Source of the DNA: CAMAUF01 sp046152925
GTDB lineage: Bacteria; Chloroflexota; Dehalococcoidia; Tepidiformales; Tepidiformaceae
Length of the DNA stretch: 60,086 nucleotides
NCBI GenBank assembly: GCA_046152925.1
Contig: JBJXFX010000096.1
Coordinates: 1-60,086, forward strand
Direction of reading: 5' to 3'
Shown here piece after piece: positions 51,967-60,051 of the stretch. Position numbers and translations under genes: made by a program. The notes beneath the pieces were generated by a model that was not told the DNA's origin, did no database searches, and saw nothing but the letters and a program-made list of their open reading frames with translations. Every line of letters begins with the position of its first letter. Position 1 is the first letter of the stretch.

Positions 51967-52014
51967 CTCCGCGCGCGACAGGATTTGTCGCGGGCGGGGC
52001 GGAGAGTCCGGACT

Positions 52015-52497
52015 GTGGACGTCTCTTGGGTTGTCGCGATCGCCCTCTTCGGGCTGCTCATCGTGGTGGCCGTCTCCCGGCTATGGGCCGGGCGGATGGC
52101 GGCCGAATGGCGAGCACGCGAACTCACCGCGGTCGAGGCCCGGCTACGGGGCGAGGCGGAACTGTCACTGGCGGCATGGAAGGCGGAGGCCGAACGCGGC
52201 ATCCGCGATGACGCCGTCGCCCGCAGCCGCTCGGTGACCATTGGCAAGGTGACCGAGCACCTGACGCCGTACCTTGAGGGCTTCCCCTACAACCCGAAGG
52301 ACGTGCGCTTCATCGGCAGCCCGGTGGACCTGGTGGTGTTCGATGGCCTGGACGAGGGGGCGTTGCGGAACGTGCTGTTGGTCGAGGTGAAGACGGGCGG
52401 GAGCCAGCTTTCGGCGCGGGAACGCCAGGTGCGAGCGGCGGTGCTGGAGGGCCGGGTGGCCTGGGACGAGGTGCGCTTTCCGGGGTCGCGGGAGTGA
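52015..52497 (+). CDS. Holliday-junction-resolvase-like protein with N-terminal membrane helix
   Basis: 160 aa from GTG 52015. An N-terminal hydrophobic helix (VVAIALFGLLIVVAVSRLWA) is followed by a coiled stretch and then PYLEGFPYNPKDVRFIGSPVD, LVVFDGLDEG and VLLVEVKTGGSQLSARERQV. This matches the Holliday-junction-resolvase-related family (PF10107 type), whose E-V-K-T core is nuclease-like. A membrane-anchored form of this kind is common, and activity is not proven for the family. Confidence 0.75.
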   Translation: MDVSWVVAIALFGLLIVVAVSRLWAGRMAAEWRARELTAVEARLRGEAELSLAAWKAEAERGIRDDAVARSRSVTIGKVTEHLTPYLEGFPYNPKDVRFIGSPVDLVVFDGLDEGALRNVLLVEVKTGGSQLSARERQVRAAVLEGRVAWDEVRFPGSRE

Positions 52498-52580
52498 GAG
52501 CGCAGCGCTGAGTCCATTCCACAAATGGCAGCGCGAACCCGAAGACGCCTGACCGACACATACACCACTAGAGTCAAGCG

Positions 52581-52838
52581 CTAACTGGAAAGTCGCAGAA
52601 CCGCCCAGCGCACTGCGGATAACGACACGCTTAGTGGGTCCGGTCGGCGGGTCAAAGCAAGGCGAAGCAAGTGCGCGTCATTAGTCGCCCCCAGCCTTGC
52701 TCTCGCCGCTGAAACGTGTCGGAGGACCGTTCGTCGACGCAAGCCGAGCTGTTTCGCAATCTCCGCGTGAGTGTACCCAGCGGAGTACAGTCGTAGGACG
52801 TTATTCTGCCGCGGAGTAAGTCCTTTGCACCTAGGCAT
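52581..52838 (-). CDS. LuxR-type HTH regulator, DNA-binding domain only
   Basis: 85 aa from ATG 52838 with GGGGGA upstream. Almost the whole protein is a LuxR/FixJ four-helix domain: GLTPRQNNVLRLYSAGYTHA, EIAKQLGLRRRTVLRHVSA, ARLGATNDAHLLRLAL. There is no receiver or sensor domain, so it is either constitutive or controlled by another protein. Its target is unknown. The 70 bp between 52498 and 52580 show no other feature. Confidence 0.75.
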   Translation of the reverse strand: MPRCKGLTPRQNNVLRLYSAGYTHAEIAKQLGLRRRTVLRHVSAARARLGATNDAHLLRLALTRRPDPLSVSLSAVRWAVLRLSS

Positions 52839-52974
52839 GGCGTTTCCCCCATACAGTGAGTGGGGCGCAGTACTACCATATCCCGGATCGCAGAATGGGT
52901 GCAATTGGGATGATGAACCGCTGACCTAGTTTACCTAAACTTGACGATAGTCACGCAGACTGAGGACACAACCC

Positions 52975-53640
52975 TTGAAGAGGATCACAAAATTGCGGAC
53001 TCTCGCGACTCAGAAATTCAGCAAGCTAGGGCTTTCGAAACCTACCCTACTCCTGCTCGGCCTGGCCTGCGCAGTCGCTTCCGTTCCAGCTCTATCGTGT
53101 GGCAACGGTGCGTCGCCATCGCCTTCCGACCCTTCGCCGTCAGCTGAGCCGTCCCCGACCGCCACGGCAGCGCTGGCGCGGTGCCCGGTAACGCCCGAGA
53201 TCTGCGACTTCGGCCTGAAGACGGTCACCCGGGTCGAGAAGCTCGAGAGCGATCAGATAGCGGCCGGGACCCAATCGCTGGTCCTCCGCGATGCGGTCAT
53301 CGGCGGCATCGTTGGGGAATTCGGGGTTTCCCCGGGCAAGGTCCAACTCACCTCAATCGGCTGCATCCTCAACGATAGCCAGATGGACTGCAGCCGCGGC
53401 TTTACAATCGTAATCACCGACAACCGTGCCCGGACATCGACTCAACGGGGCATTTTGACCCTTGGATTCTCGACGGAGCTGGCTGGCCAGCCATGGCTGA
53501 CGGGTGTTGGCAGCGGCGAAACCCAGGATCGACCGGCCCTCCTCGACGGAGGGGATCCGAAGGGGTGTGCGATGTCCGGTGCACAACCGCGAACCGAGAA
53601 GGAGGAGTGCCCCCCGATGCGGTTCGCGGTCGTAAGGTGA
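52975..53640 (+). CDS. Predicted lipoprotein, function unknown
   Basis: 221 aa from TTG 52975 with AGGA upstream. A signal peptide (PTLLLLGLACAVASVPALSC) ends at lipobox ALSC, then a Pro/Ser-rich linker of about 25 residues before a globular part with four further Cys. No family recognised. The codon use is less GC-rich than neighbouring metabolic genes. Convergent with the uracil-DNA glycosylase gene. Confidence 0.7.
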   Translation: MKRITKLRTLATQKFSKLGLSKPTLLLLGLACAVASVPALSCGNGASPSPSDPSPSAEPSPTATAALARCPVTPEICDFGLKTVTRVEKLESDQIAAGTQSLVLRDAVIGGIVGEFGVSPGKVQLTSIGCILNDSQMDCSRGFTIVITDNRARTSTQRGILTLGFSTELAGQPWLTGVGSGETQDRPALLDGGDPKGCAMSGAQPRTEKEECPPMRFAVVR

Positions 53641-53646
53641 GCCGGG

Positions 53647-54312
53647 CTAGCCCGCCAATTCCACGGCTCGGCGGAACACGGCGTCGAACATCTCCTTCGT
53701 CAGGCGGCCGGTGAAGGTGTTGTGCTGGCTCGGGTGATACGAACAGACCACGAGGCGGCCGTCGGGGAGGGCGTGCTCGCGGCCGTGGCCGAAGGCAAGC
53801 TTCGGACGGACGCCCCATTGCCGCGAGACCGCGTCGAGCGCGTAGGCGCCCAGCGGCACCACGACGCGGGCCGCCGGCAAGAGCGCAATCTCCCGCGTCA
53901 AGAACGGCTGGCAGCGGTCGCGCTCGTCCGGCAGGGGCTTGTTTTCGGGCGGCGCGCAGCGCACGGCCGCGCAGACGTAGGCGCCCGTCAGCGTCAGGCC
54001 GTCCTCCTTGTGGACGCTCGTGGGCTGGCTGGCGAGGCCGGCGCGGTGCATCGCGCCATAGAGCCAGTCGCCGGAGTTGTCGCCGGTGAACACGCGACCG
54101 GTCCGGTTCCCGCCGTGGGCCGCGGGGGCGAGGCCGATGACGAGGACCTTCGACTCCGGGTCGCCGAAGCCGGGCACGGGCCGGCCCCAGTACTCCCAGT
54201 CGCGGAAGGAAGCGCGCTTCTCGGCCGCAACCTGTTCGCGCCATGCAACGAGGCGCGGGCAAGCGCGGCACTCGGCGATCTCCCGGGCGACCGAGGTCAA
54301 TGAATCAGGCAC
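53647..54312 (-). CDS. udgB: Family 5 uracil-DNA glycosylase (UdgB-like)
   Basis: Base-excision repair enzyme removing uracil, and in family 5 also hypoxanthine. 221 aa from GTG 54312 (PDSLTSVAREIAECRACPRL), excluding a long upstream extension inside the opposite-strand CoA-transferase. Motif VIGLAPAAHGGNRTGRVFTGD is characteristic of family 5; Cys ligands of the Fe-S cluster are CRACP and CAAVRC with two more downstream. The C-terminal HPSQHNTFTGRL loop completes the site. Divergent from the CoA-transferase at 54400. Confidence 0.87.
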   Translation of the reverse strand: MPDSLTSVAREIAECRACPRLVAWREQVAAEKRASFRDWEYWGRPVPGFGDPESKVLVIGLAPAAHGGNRTGRVFTGDNSGDWLYGAMHRAGLASQPTSVHKEDGLTLTGAYVCAAVRCAPPENKPLPDERDRCQPFLTREIALLPAARVVVPLGAYALDAVSRQWGVRPKLAFGHGREHALPDGRLVVCSYHPSQHNTFTGRLTKEMFDAVFRRAVELAG

Positions 54313-54399
54313 ACGCCCGAGCGTGCCGCGCGGCGCGGCTTGGCGCCAGCGCCCGCTGCTCGCGTACGCTTGCCGCCACGATTTCGAACGGGAGCACGC

Positions 54400-55602
54400 A
54401 TGGACGCCCTCGAAGGCCTCACCGTCCTCGACCTCACGTCCCACATCGCTGGGCCGTACGCGACGAAGCTGCTCGCCGACCTCGGGGCGCGCGTCATCAA
54501 GGTCGAACGCCCCGGTGGCGACCCGGCTCGCCAGCTCGGCCCCTGGCTCGGCGATGAGCCTGGCGTCGAACGCAGCGGGACGTACCAGTTCCTCAACACG
54601 AACAAAGAGTCCATCGTGGTGGACCTGCAGGCTGGCGGCGCACGAGACGCTCTCGCGGGGCTGGTGCGCTTGTCGGACCTCGTCGTCACCGGCTTCCCAC
54701 CCGCGGTGAGCGACCGCCTGGGTCTCACCTACGACTGGTTCAAGGCCCAGAAAGATGTCCCCGCGGTCGAACTGACGAACTTCGGCCGCACCGGGCCGTA
54801 TCGCGATTACCGGCTCTCGGAGACGGTGCTCTATGCGATGGGCGGCGAGATGTACGCCCACGGCACCGCCGACCGCGAGCCGCTCAAGCTCGGGATGACC
54901 GGCCCGCTGCTCCAGTGCGGGGCGATGGGCGCCGTCGCGGCGATGGGGGCCCTGACCGCCTACGAGGTCCACGGCATCGGTCAACACGTCGAACTTTCGC
55001 TCTTCGATGTGCAGATCAACAGCGTCGACCGGCGCTCGTCGGCGATCTTGGCCTACCGCTTCTCGGGCCGCGTGAACACCCGCCCCGCCGCCGCAGGCGC
55101 GGGCCTTGCGGGCGGCATTTACCCCTGCGCCGACGGCTACGTCGAGGTCACGGCCTCGGCCGGGAACTACTGGCGGCGCTTCACCGAGATGATCGGCGAC
55201 CCCGAACTGATCGACCCGAAGTGGAACGACCCGCGCTTCCAGGCGATCCCGGCAAACAAAGAGGTTGCCGACGGGATCATCTACCCCTGGATGCTAACGC
55301 GGACGCGCGCCGAGGTCTGGGAGGCTGCCCGCAAGGCCCACGCGCTCGTCGCCCCGCTTTACACCGGCCTCGACGTCTTCCAAGACCCCGTCTTCCGCGA
55401 GCGAGGGCTCTGGACGGAGGTCGAACACGCCGTCCTCGGCCGCTTCCCGATGCTCGGCCGGCCCTACGTGTTCGACAAGACGCCGTGGCGGATTCGAAGC
55501 GCGGCGCCCTGTTTGGGCGAACACACCCGCGCCGTCCTCCGCGAAAGCGGTGCTTCGGCGGCGCAGGTCGACACGTGGATGGATGAGGGGGTGGTGGCGT
55601 GA
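54400..55602 (+). CDS. CaiB/BaiF family III CoA-transferase (pair 2, first)
   Basis: 400 aa from ATG 54400 with GGGAG upstream. Opening LEGLTVLDLTSHIAGPYATK, then ADLGARVIKVERPGGDPARQ and the HVELSLFDVQINS block. Here the residue aligned with the catalytic Asp169 of formyl-CoA transferase is Asp, unlike the other three family members in this window. Overlaps its partner by four bases. Confidence 0.88.
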   Translation: MDALEGLTVLDLTSHIAGPYATKLLADLGARVIKVERPGGDPARQLGPWLGDEPGVERSGTYQFLNTNKESIVVDLQAGGARDALAGLVRLSDLVVTGFPPAVSDRLGLTYDWFKAQKDVPAVELTNFGRTGPYRDYRLSETVLYAMGGEMYAHGTADREPLKLGMTGPLLQCGAMGAVAAMGALTAYEVHGIGQHVELSLFDVQINSVDRRSSAILAYRFSGRVNTRPAAAGAGLAGGIYPCADGYVEVTASAGNYWRRFTEMIGDPELIDPKWNDPRFQAIPANKEVADGIIYPWMLTRTRAEVWEAARKAHALVAPLYTGLDVFQDPVFRERGLWTEVEHAVLGRFPMLGRPYVFDKTPWRIRSAAPCLGEHTRAVLRESGASAAQVDTWMDEGVVA

Positions 55603-56918
55603 GCGAGCAGCTTCTTCCGCTGAAGGGCGTCCGGATCTGCGACTTTTCGATCGTTTGGGCCGGCCAGTCGGCCACGATGTACCTCGCGGACATGGGCGCC
55701 GAGTGCATCAAAGTCGAAAACCCGAACCTCTGGAACCCGATGACGCGCGCCGCGTCACCGCGGATCAACGCGCAGACGGCGGCGATGGTCCCGGCCTGGA
55801 TCGGCGGCCACCCAACGGACCCCGGGCCCCGGCCCTGGAACAACAGCCCAGCCTTCATCCATGTGATGCGCAACAAGAAGTCGTTCACGGTCGATTCCCG
55901 GACGCCCGAGGGCTTCGCGCTCGTCCGCGAGCTGATCGCCACCTGCGACATCATCGCCGAGAACCTGCCGGTCGGGACGCTCGAGAAGATCGGGCTCGAC
56001 GACGCGACGATCCGGTCGATCCGGCCGGACATCATCATCCTCCACCTGCCCGCGTTCGGACGGACGGGGGCGTATGTCGAAGGGCGCGGCTACGGCTCGC
56101 ACATGGACGCCGTCGGGGGCTCCACCATCCTCCGGGGCTACCGGGACACATCGCCACTGACGAACGTGCAGGTGTTCGCCGGCGACTTCTTCGCCGGGAT
56201 GCACGGGGCCGTGGCGGCGATGGCCGCCCTCCGCCACCGCCGCCGGACTGGCGAAGGCCAAACGATCGAGATGACCCAAGCGGAGGCGTCTGCCTCCATG
56301 TTTCCGCAGGCAGCGCTTGATGGCGCCTGGAACGGCCGCGCGCACACCTCAATCGGCAACCGCAGCTTCGAAGGCTTCGTGCCGAACGGCGTCTTCCGCT
56401 GTGCAGGCGAAGATCGCTGGGTGGCGATCAGCTGTCGCGATGACGCCGAATGGCGGGCGCTCGTGGCGTACCTCGGCAACCCCGCCTGGGCGCGGGACGC
56501 CGCCCTCGACCACGCCGAGGGCCGGGCCACCCACGAAGACCGGATCGAGGCGGAAATCGCTGCCTTCACCGCGAGCCATGACCAGGGCGAGCTCTTTCGC
56601 GGGCTCCAGGCGGCCGGCGTGACCGCCGGGCCAGTGATGGATGCGCGCGACGCGGCCACCGACCCGCACCTCGCTGCGGCCGGCTCGTGGGTGCGGCTCC
56701 CGGCGACGGCGGACTACCCTGAGGTCGACTGGGGCCGCCCGCCGTACCGCTTCTCGAAGTCGGACGTCGGCTTGCGGACGCCGCCGTGCCTCATGGGCGA
56801 ACACAACGACTACGTCTACCGCGAACTGCTCGGCCTGAGCGACGCCGAGGTGGAGCGCTACCGCGCCGCTGGCCACATCGCTGACGGCTACGCGCCGAAC
56901 GTCGTCGCGACGGCGTGA
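55599..56918 (+). CDS. CaiB/BaiF family III CoA-transferase (pair 2, second)
   Basis: 439 aa from GTG 55599. Opening LKGVRICDFSIVWAGQSATM, then MGAECIKVENPNLWNPM and TGEGQTIEMTQAEASASMF, where the catalytic Asp position is Glu. C-terminal GLSDAEVERYRAAG is the family ending. Paired genes of this family form heteromers in some aromatic-degradation pathways (for example BbsE/BbsF), which fits one active and one inactive subunit here, as inference. Confidence 0.87.
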   Translation: MSEQLLPLKGVRICDFSIVWAGQSATMYLADMGAECIKVENPNLWNPMTRAASPRINAQTAAMVPAWIGGHPTDPGPRPWNNSPAFIHVMRNKKSFTVDSRTPEGFALVRELIATCDIIAENLPVGTLEKIGLDDATIRSIRPDIIILHLPAFGRTGAYVEGRGYGSHMDAVGGSTILRGYRDTSPLTNVQVFAGDFFAGMHGAVAAMAALRHRRRTGEGQTIEMTQAEASASMFPQAALDGAWNGRAHTSIGNRSFEGFVPNGVFRCAGEDRWVAISCRDDAEWRALVAYLGNPAWARDAALDHAEGRATHEDRIEAEIAAFTASHDQGELFRGLQAAGVTAGPVMDARDAATDPHLAAAGSWVRLPATADYPEVDWGRPPYRFSKSDVGLRTPPCLMGEHNDYVYRELLGLSDAEVERYRAAGHIADGYAPNVVATA

Positions 56919-56930
56919 GCGTGGAGCCGG

Positions 56931-57260
56931 CTACTTCAGCGGCGAGAAGTCCGTCGGCGCCATGATCCGGTTCTCGATGTGGTGGACGAGGGCCCCGTTC
57001 TCCTCTGACTTGCGGCGAGCCTCCTGCCACTCTGGGTCGCCGCCAAAGGACTTCCAAGCGGCGTCGCGTTGGCCAAGGTTGTCGTAGGCCACCATGTACC
57101 AGAGCTCGTCGCTGCGGCCGCCGATGGCGTTCGTCCAGTAGCCGATGTTCTTGATGCCATGCTTTTCGAAGAGGTTGACGGTGTGGTCGCGGAAGCGGGC
57201 CTGGAGGGCGCCCATCTTGCCCGGATTGGCGGTGTAGATGCGAAGTTCGTAGATCATCAA
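56931..57260 (-). CDS. NIPSNAP family protein
   Basis: 109 aa from ATG 57260 with GGGAG upstream and TATAGT as a -10 about 30 bp before it. YELRIYTANPGKMGALQARFRD followed by LFEKHGIKNIGYWTNAIGGR and LWYMVAYDNLGQRDAAWKSF is the NIPSNAP ferredoxin-like fold, a dimeric alpha/beta domain without known catalysis. Frequently found near CoA-transferases and LLM enzymes in Chloroflexota. Convergent with the second CoA-transferase. Confidence 0.85.
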   Translation of the reverse strand: MMIYELRIYTANPGKMGALQARFRDHTVNLFEKHGIKNIGYWTNAIGGRSDELWYMVAYDNLGQRDAAWKSFGGDPEWQEARRKSEENGALVHHIENRIMAPTDFSPLK

Positions 57261-57369
57261 GGTCTCCCGGAGGGTGATGCCGGGACTATACCGTGGGACG
57301 CGCTGGCGGGGCGGGAGGGTTGGGGATACTCCGCGGCGGGTCAGGTCTGCGAGACCTTCGCGACGAAGC

Positions 57370-57672
57370 GTGGCTCTAGTGGATAACGTCGAGATCGGCC
57401 GATCAGGAATCTTCGTCCGGCCGCTGGGGACTGGTCTGTGGCACTGGTCTCCCGCGGATGCACCGGGTCGCGAGGAGCGGCTGAGGAACCTCAGGGCCGC
57501 CTTGGATTATCTCCATGCAGCGGGACTCACGCTGTTCGACACGCCCGAGGTGTACCGCTCTGGCGTGTTGGCGCGGGGCGTCGGGCACGGGGGCGATGCG
57601 GGCCGCGATGTCCGCGCCCAAGAGTGTGCGCCGCGACGACCCCCGGCGCGCCACCATCGAAGGCCGAACTGA
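57370..57672 (+). pseudogene. Aldo/keto reductase N-terminal remnant
   Basis: From GTG 57370 the frame reads VEIGRSGIFVRPLGTGLWHW, then LDYLHAAGLTLFDTPEVYRSG, the first 70 or so residues of an aldo/keto reductase with the cofactor-side Asp and Tyr. Similarity then ends and the frame runs into Arg-rich nonsense, stopping at 57672. The (beta/alpha)8 barrel is missing. A toxin-antitoxin module begins 12 bp later, so the gene was probably cut by its arrival or by a deletion. Confidence 0.7.
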
Positions 57673-57684
57673 TACCATGAGCAA

Positions 57685-57957
57685 ATGCGAGCAGTGGTCG
57701 AGCTAACGCCGGAACAGCTTGAGAAACTCGGGCGGTATTGCGAGCGCGAGGGAGTTTCGCGCGCCGCGGCCATCCGCCGTGCCGTAGACCACTTGGTGGT
57801 AGACGAGGAGGCCGAGGCCTCGCGCGTGGCAGCCATTCGGGCAGCGTTCGGCGCCTGGAAAGCCAATGGGGAAACCACCGACGAATACCTCGGCCGGGTC
57901 CGCGAAGAGTGGGGGGTCCTGAATGAGCCGCCTCCTGGACACCAACATCCTGATTGA
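57685..57957 (+). CDS. Ribbon-helix-helix antitoxin (VapB-like)
   Basis: 90 aa from ATG 57685. N-terminal ribbon-helix-helix: RAVVELTPEQLEKLGRYCER then GVSRAAAIRRAVDHLV. The C-terminal half is a toxin-binding tail (GETTDEYLGRVREEWGVL). TACCAT ends six bases before the ATG, giving leaderless geometry. Overlaps the PIN toxin by 35 bases. Confidence 0.85.
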   Translation: MRAVVELTPEQLEKLGRYCEREGVSRAAAIRRAVDHLVVDEEAEASRVAAIRAAFGAWKANGETTDEYLGRVREEWGVLNEPPPGHQHPD

Positions 57958-58288
57958 TGCCCTCAACGGCGTGGAATCCGCACTCGCCCTGCTCCTGGAG
58001 CCACAAGACAGCGCCATCAGCCTGGTGACTTGGATGGAGGTGCTCGTCGGGGCGCGACGTGAGGAAGACGAGGCTGCTGCACGGCTACTCCTCGACACGA
58101 TGAGGGTGATCCCCATCACGAGCATCATCGCCGAGTCCGCCTGGCGCATCCGGCGTGATTCTCGCCTGAAGCTGATCGACGCGATCATCCTGGCGACAGC
58201 CCGCGTTGATGGCCGCACCCTCTGGACGCGCAACACCAAGGACTTCCGCGAGGACGACCCCACGGTCCACGTGCCGTACAGCCTCTGA
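57923..58288 (+). CDS. vapC: PIN-domain toxin (VapC)
   Basis: 121 aa from ATG 57923. PIN residues Asp6 (RLLDTNILID), Glu in TWMEVLVGAR, Asp in LIDAIILATA and Asp in TRNTKDFRED. Canonical VapC length, paired with the ribbon-helix-helix antitoxin. This is a second PIN module, not closely similar to that at 43350. Confidence 0.9.
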   Translation: MSRLLDTNILIDALNGVESALALLLEPQDSAISLVTWMEVLVGARREEDEAAARLLLDTMRVIPITSIIAESAWRIRRDSRLKLIDAIILATARVDGRTLWTRNTKDFREDDPTVHVPYSL

Positions 58289-58341
58289 TTCCGTTGGCTG
58301 TGTCGTATCCTGAAGCGGCCCACAACGGAGGCCGCCAAGAC

Positions 58342-59469
58342 ATGGACCGACTCACCCGCATCCGCGCCGCACTCGCCCAAGAGGGCCTCGACGGCCTCCT
58401 CATCACCGGCCCCGTCGACGACGTTTATGGCCGCCACTCGCAGAATCGCTTCTTCGCGTCCGGCTTCACCGGGTCGGCCGGTATCGCCCTCGTCACCCGC
58501 GACCGCGCGCTGCTCGCGGTGGACTCGCGTTACGTCGAGCAGGCGGAACGCGAGGCCGTGATCCGCGGGTTCGAGCTGTGGAAAACCGGCGCCCGGCGCC
58601 TGAAGGCGTACTTCGGCGACTTCCTCAAGGATGCCGGGCTCGCTGGCAAGAAGGTGGGCGTCTCGGCGGCAGATTGCACTCTGCGCGACCTCGAGGCGAT
58701 GCAACGCGGCGTCCAGGAGATGCCCTGGGGGCTGCGGCCGACCCTCGGCCCAGCCTCGCCGATCGTCGAGAAACTGCGCATGCGAAAGGACGCCGACGAA
58801 ATCGCCGGCCTGCAGCGCGCAATCGACATCGGGGACCAGGCCTACGAACGCGTCGCCTCCGCGATCGTGCCGGGCCAGACCGAGCTCGAAGTCGCTGCGG
58901 CGATCGAGGCGGCGATCCGTGAGCTCGGCGGGCAAGGAGTGTCGTTCGACACAATCGTCGCGAGCGGGCCTTCTGCCGCCATGCCCCATGCCTCGCCGAC
59001 CGACACGGCAATCCGCGAGGGGCAGACGATCGTCATCGACATGGGCGCCTTGGCGGGCGGCTATTGCAGCGACCTGACACGCACGACGGTGCTCGGCGCG
59101 CCCGACGTGCGGTTTCGCGAGGTCTACGAAGTCGTGTTCGCTGCCCAGCAGAACGCGATCGAGAAGGTGGAGCACGGGATGACGGGCGCCGCGGCCCACG
59201 AGCTCGCCGAATCGATTATTCGGGCGTCGGGGTTCGGCGACCGCTTCGGACACGGCCTCGGCCATGGGGTCGGACTCGAAGTGCACGAATCCCCCTACCT
59301 CGGAAGAAGCTCGGAAGATGTCCTGGAAGAGGGGATGGTGTTTACCATTGAGCCCGGCATCTACATCCCTGGCTGGGGCGGCATCCGCATCGAAGATGTC
59401 GTGGTCTTGGAAAACGGCCGCGCACGCGTCCTCAGCCATGCGAAGAAACTGACCCCGACAGGAGCCTGA
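58342..59469 (+). CDS. M24 family aminopeptidase (Xaa-Pro type)
   Basis: Dinuclear-metal aminopeptidase cleaving before proline, usually PepP/PepQ/YpdF-like. 375 aa from ATG 58342 with GGAGG upstream; the earlier in-frame start at 58294 covers the promoter (TATCCT). Creatinase N-domain (LAQEGLDGLLITGPVD) and catalytic pita-bread domain with metal ligands in VIDMGALAGGYCSDLTRTT, GHGLGHGVGLEVHE, FTIEPGIYIPG and RIEDVVVL. Immediately upstream of efp, the common pepP-efp order. Confidence 0.92.
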   Translation: MDRLTRIRAALAQEGLDGLLITGPVDDVYGRHSQNRFFASGFTGSAGIALVTRDRALLAVDSRYVEQAEREAVIRGFELWKTGARRLKAYFGDFLKDAGLAGKKVGVSAADCTLRDLEAMQRGVQEMPWGLRPTLGPASPIVEKLRMRKDADEIAGLQRAIDIGDQAYERVASAIVPGQTELEVAAAIEAAIRELGGQGVSFDTIVASGPSAAMPHASPTDTAIREGQTIVIDMGALAGGYCSDLTRTTVLGAPDVRFREVYEVVFAAQQNAIEKVEHGMTGAAAHELAESIIRASGFGDRFGHGLGHGVGLEVHESPYLGRSSEDVLEEGMVFTIEPGIYIPGWGGIRIEDVVVLENGRARVLSHAKKLTPTGA

Positions 59470-59472
59470 CCC

Positions 59473-60033
59473 ATGATTTCCACCGCCGAATTGCGCAAAG
59501 GCGTCACCATCGAACTTGATAACAAACTCATGACTGTCCTCGACTACGCGCACATCAAGACAGGCCGCGGCTCCGCGCAGGTCAAGATCAAGTTCCGCGA
59601 CGCCCGCAGCGGAGCGATCTTTGAGCAGTCGTTCCAGGCTGGGTCCAAGTGGCCCCGCGCCCGCGTCGAACGCCGCGAGATGCAGTTCCTCTACAGCGAC
59701 GACCAGTTCGCCTACTTCATGAACACCGAGACCTACGAGCAGATCCCAGTGAGCGCCGACCGGCTCGGCGACGCGAGCAAGTTCCTGAAGGAGAACGACT
59801 CCTGCCAGCTCGTGCTCTACGGCGAGGAAGTGATTGGCGTCGAGCTCCCACTCACCGTCGTCCAGACGATCGTCTCAACCGAACCCGGCTTCAAGGGCGA
59901 CACGGCCCAGGGAGCGCTCAAGCCGGCGACAACCGAGACCGGCCTCGTCGTGAACGTGCCGCTGTTCGTCGAAGAAGGCACGAAGATCAAGATCAACACG
60001 GATTCGGGCGACTACATCGAGCGCGTTTCTTAA
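59473..60033 (+). CDS. efp: Elongation factor P
   Basis: Rescues ribosomes stalled at polyproline. 186 aa from ATG 59473, three bases after the peptidase stop. Three beta-barrel domains: N-terminal KOW-like (RKGVTIELDNKLMTVLDYAH), middle OB (FLYSDDQFAYFMNTETYEQI) and C-terminal (VNVPLFVEEGTKIKINTDSG). The domain-I tip is KTGRGSAQ with Arg32 where Lys occurs in many bacteria; no EarP or EpmA gene is seen here. Confidence 0.96.
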   Translation: MISTAELRKGVTIELDNKLMTVLDYAHIKTGRGSAQVKIKFRDARSGAIFEQSFQAGSKWPRARVERREMQFLYSDDQFAYFMNTETYEQIPVSADRLGDASKFLKENDSCQLVLYGEEVIGVELPLTVVQTIVSTEPGFKGDTAQGALKPATTETGLVVNVPLFVEEGTKIKINTDSGDYIERVS

Positions 60034-60051
60034 CGCAGGAAGGGTTCAGCC

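Noticed and set aside
57703..59553. 616-codon - strand frame opposite the PIN module and pepP-like gene
   Set aside because: Shadow of three good + strand genes; no recognised domain.
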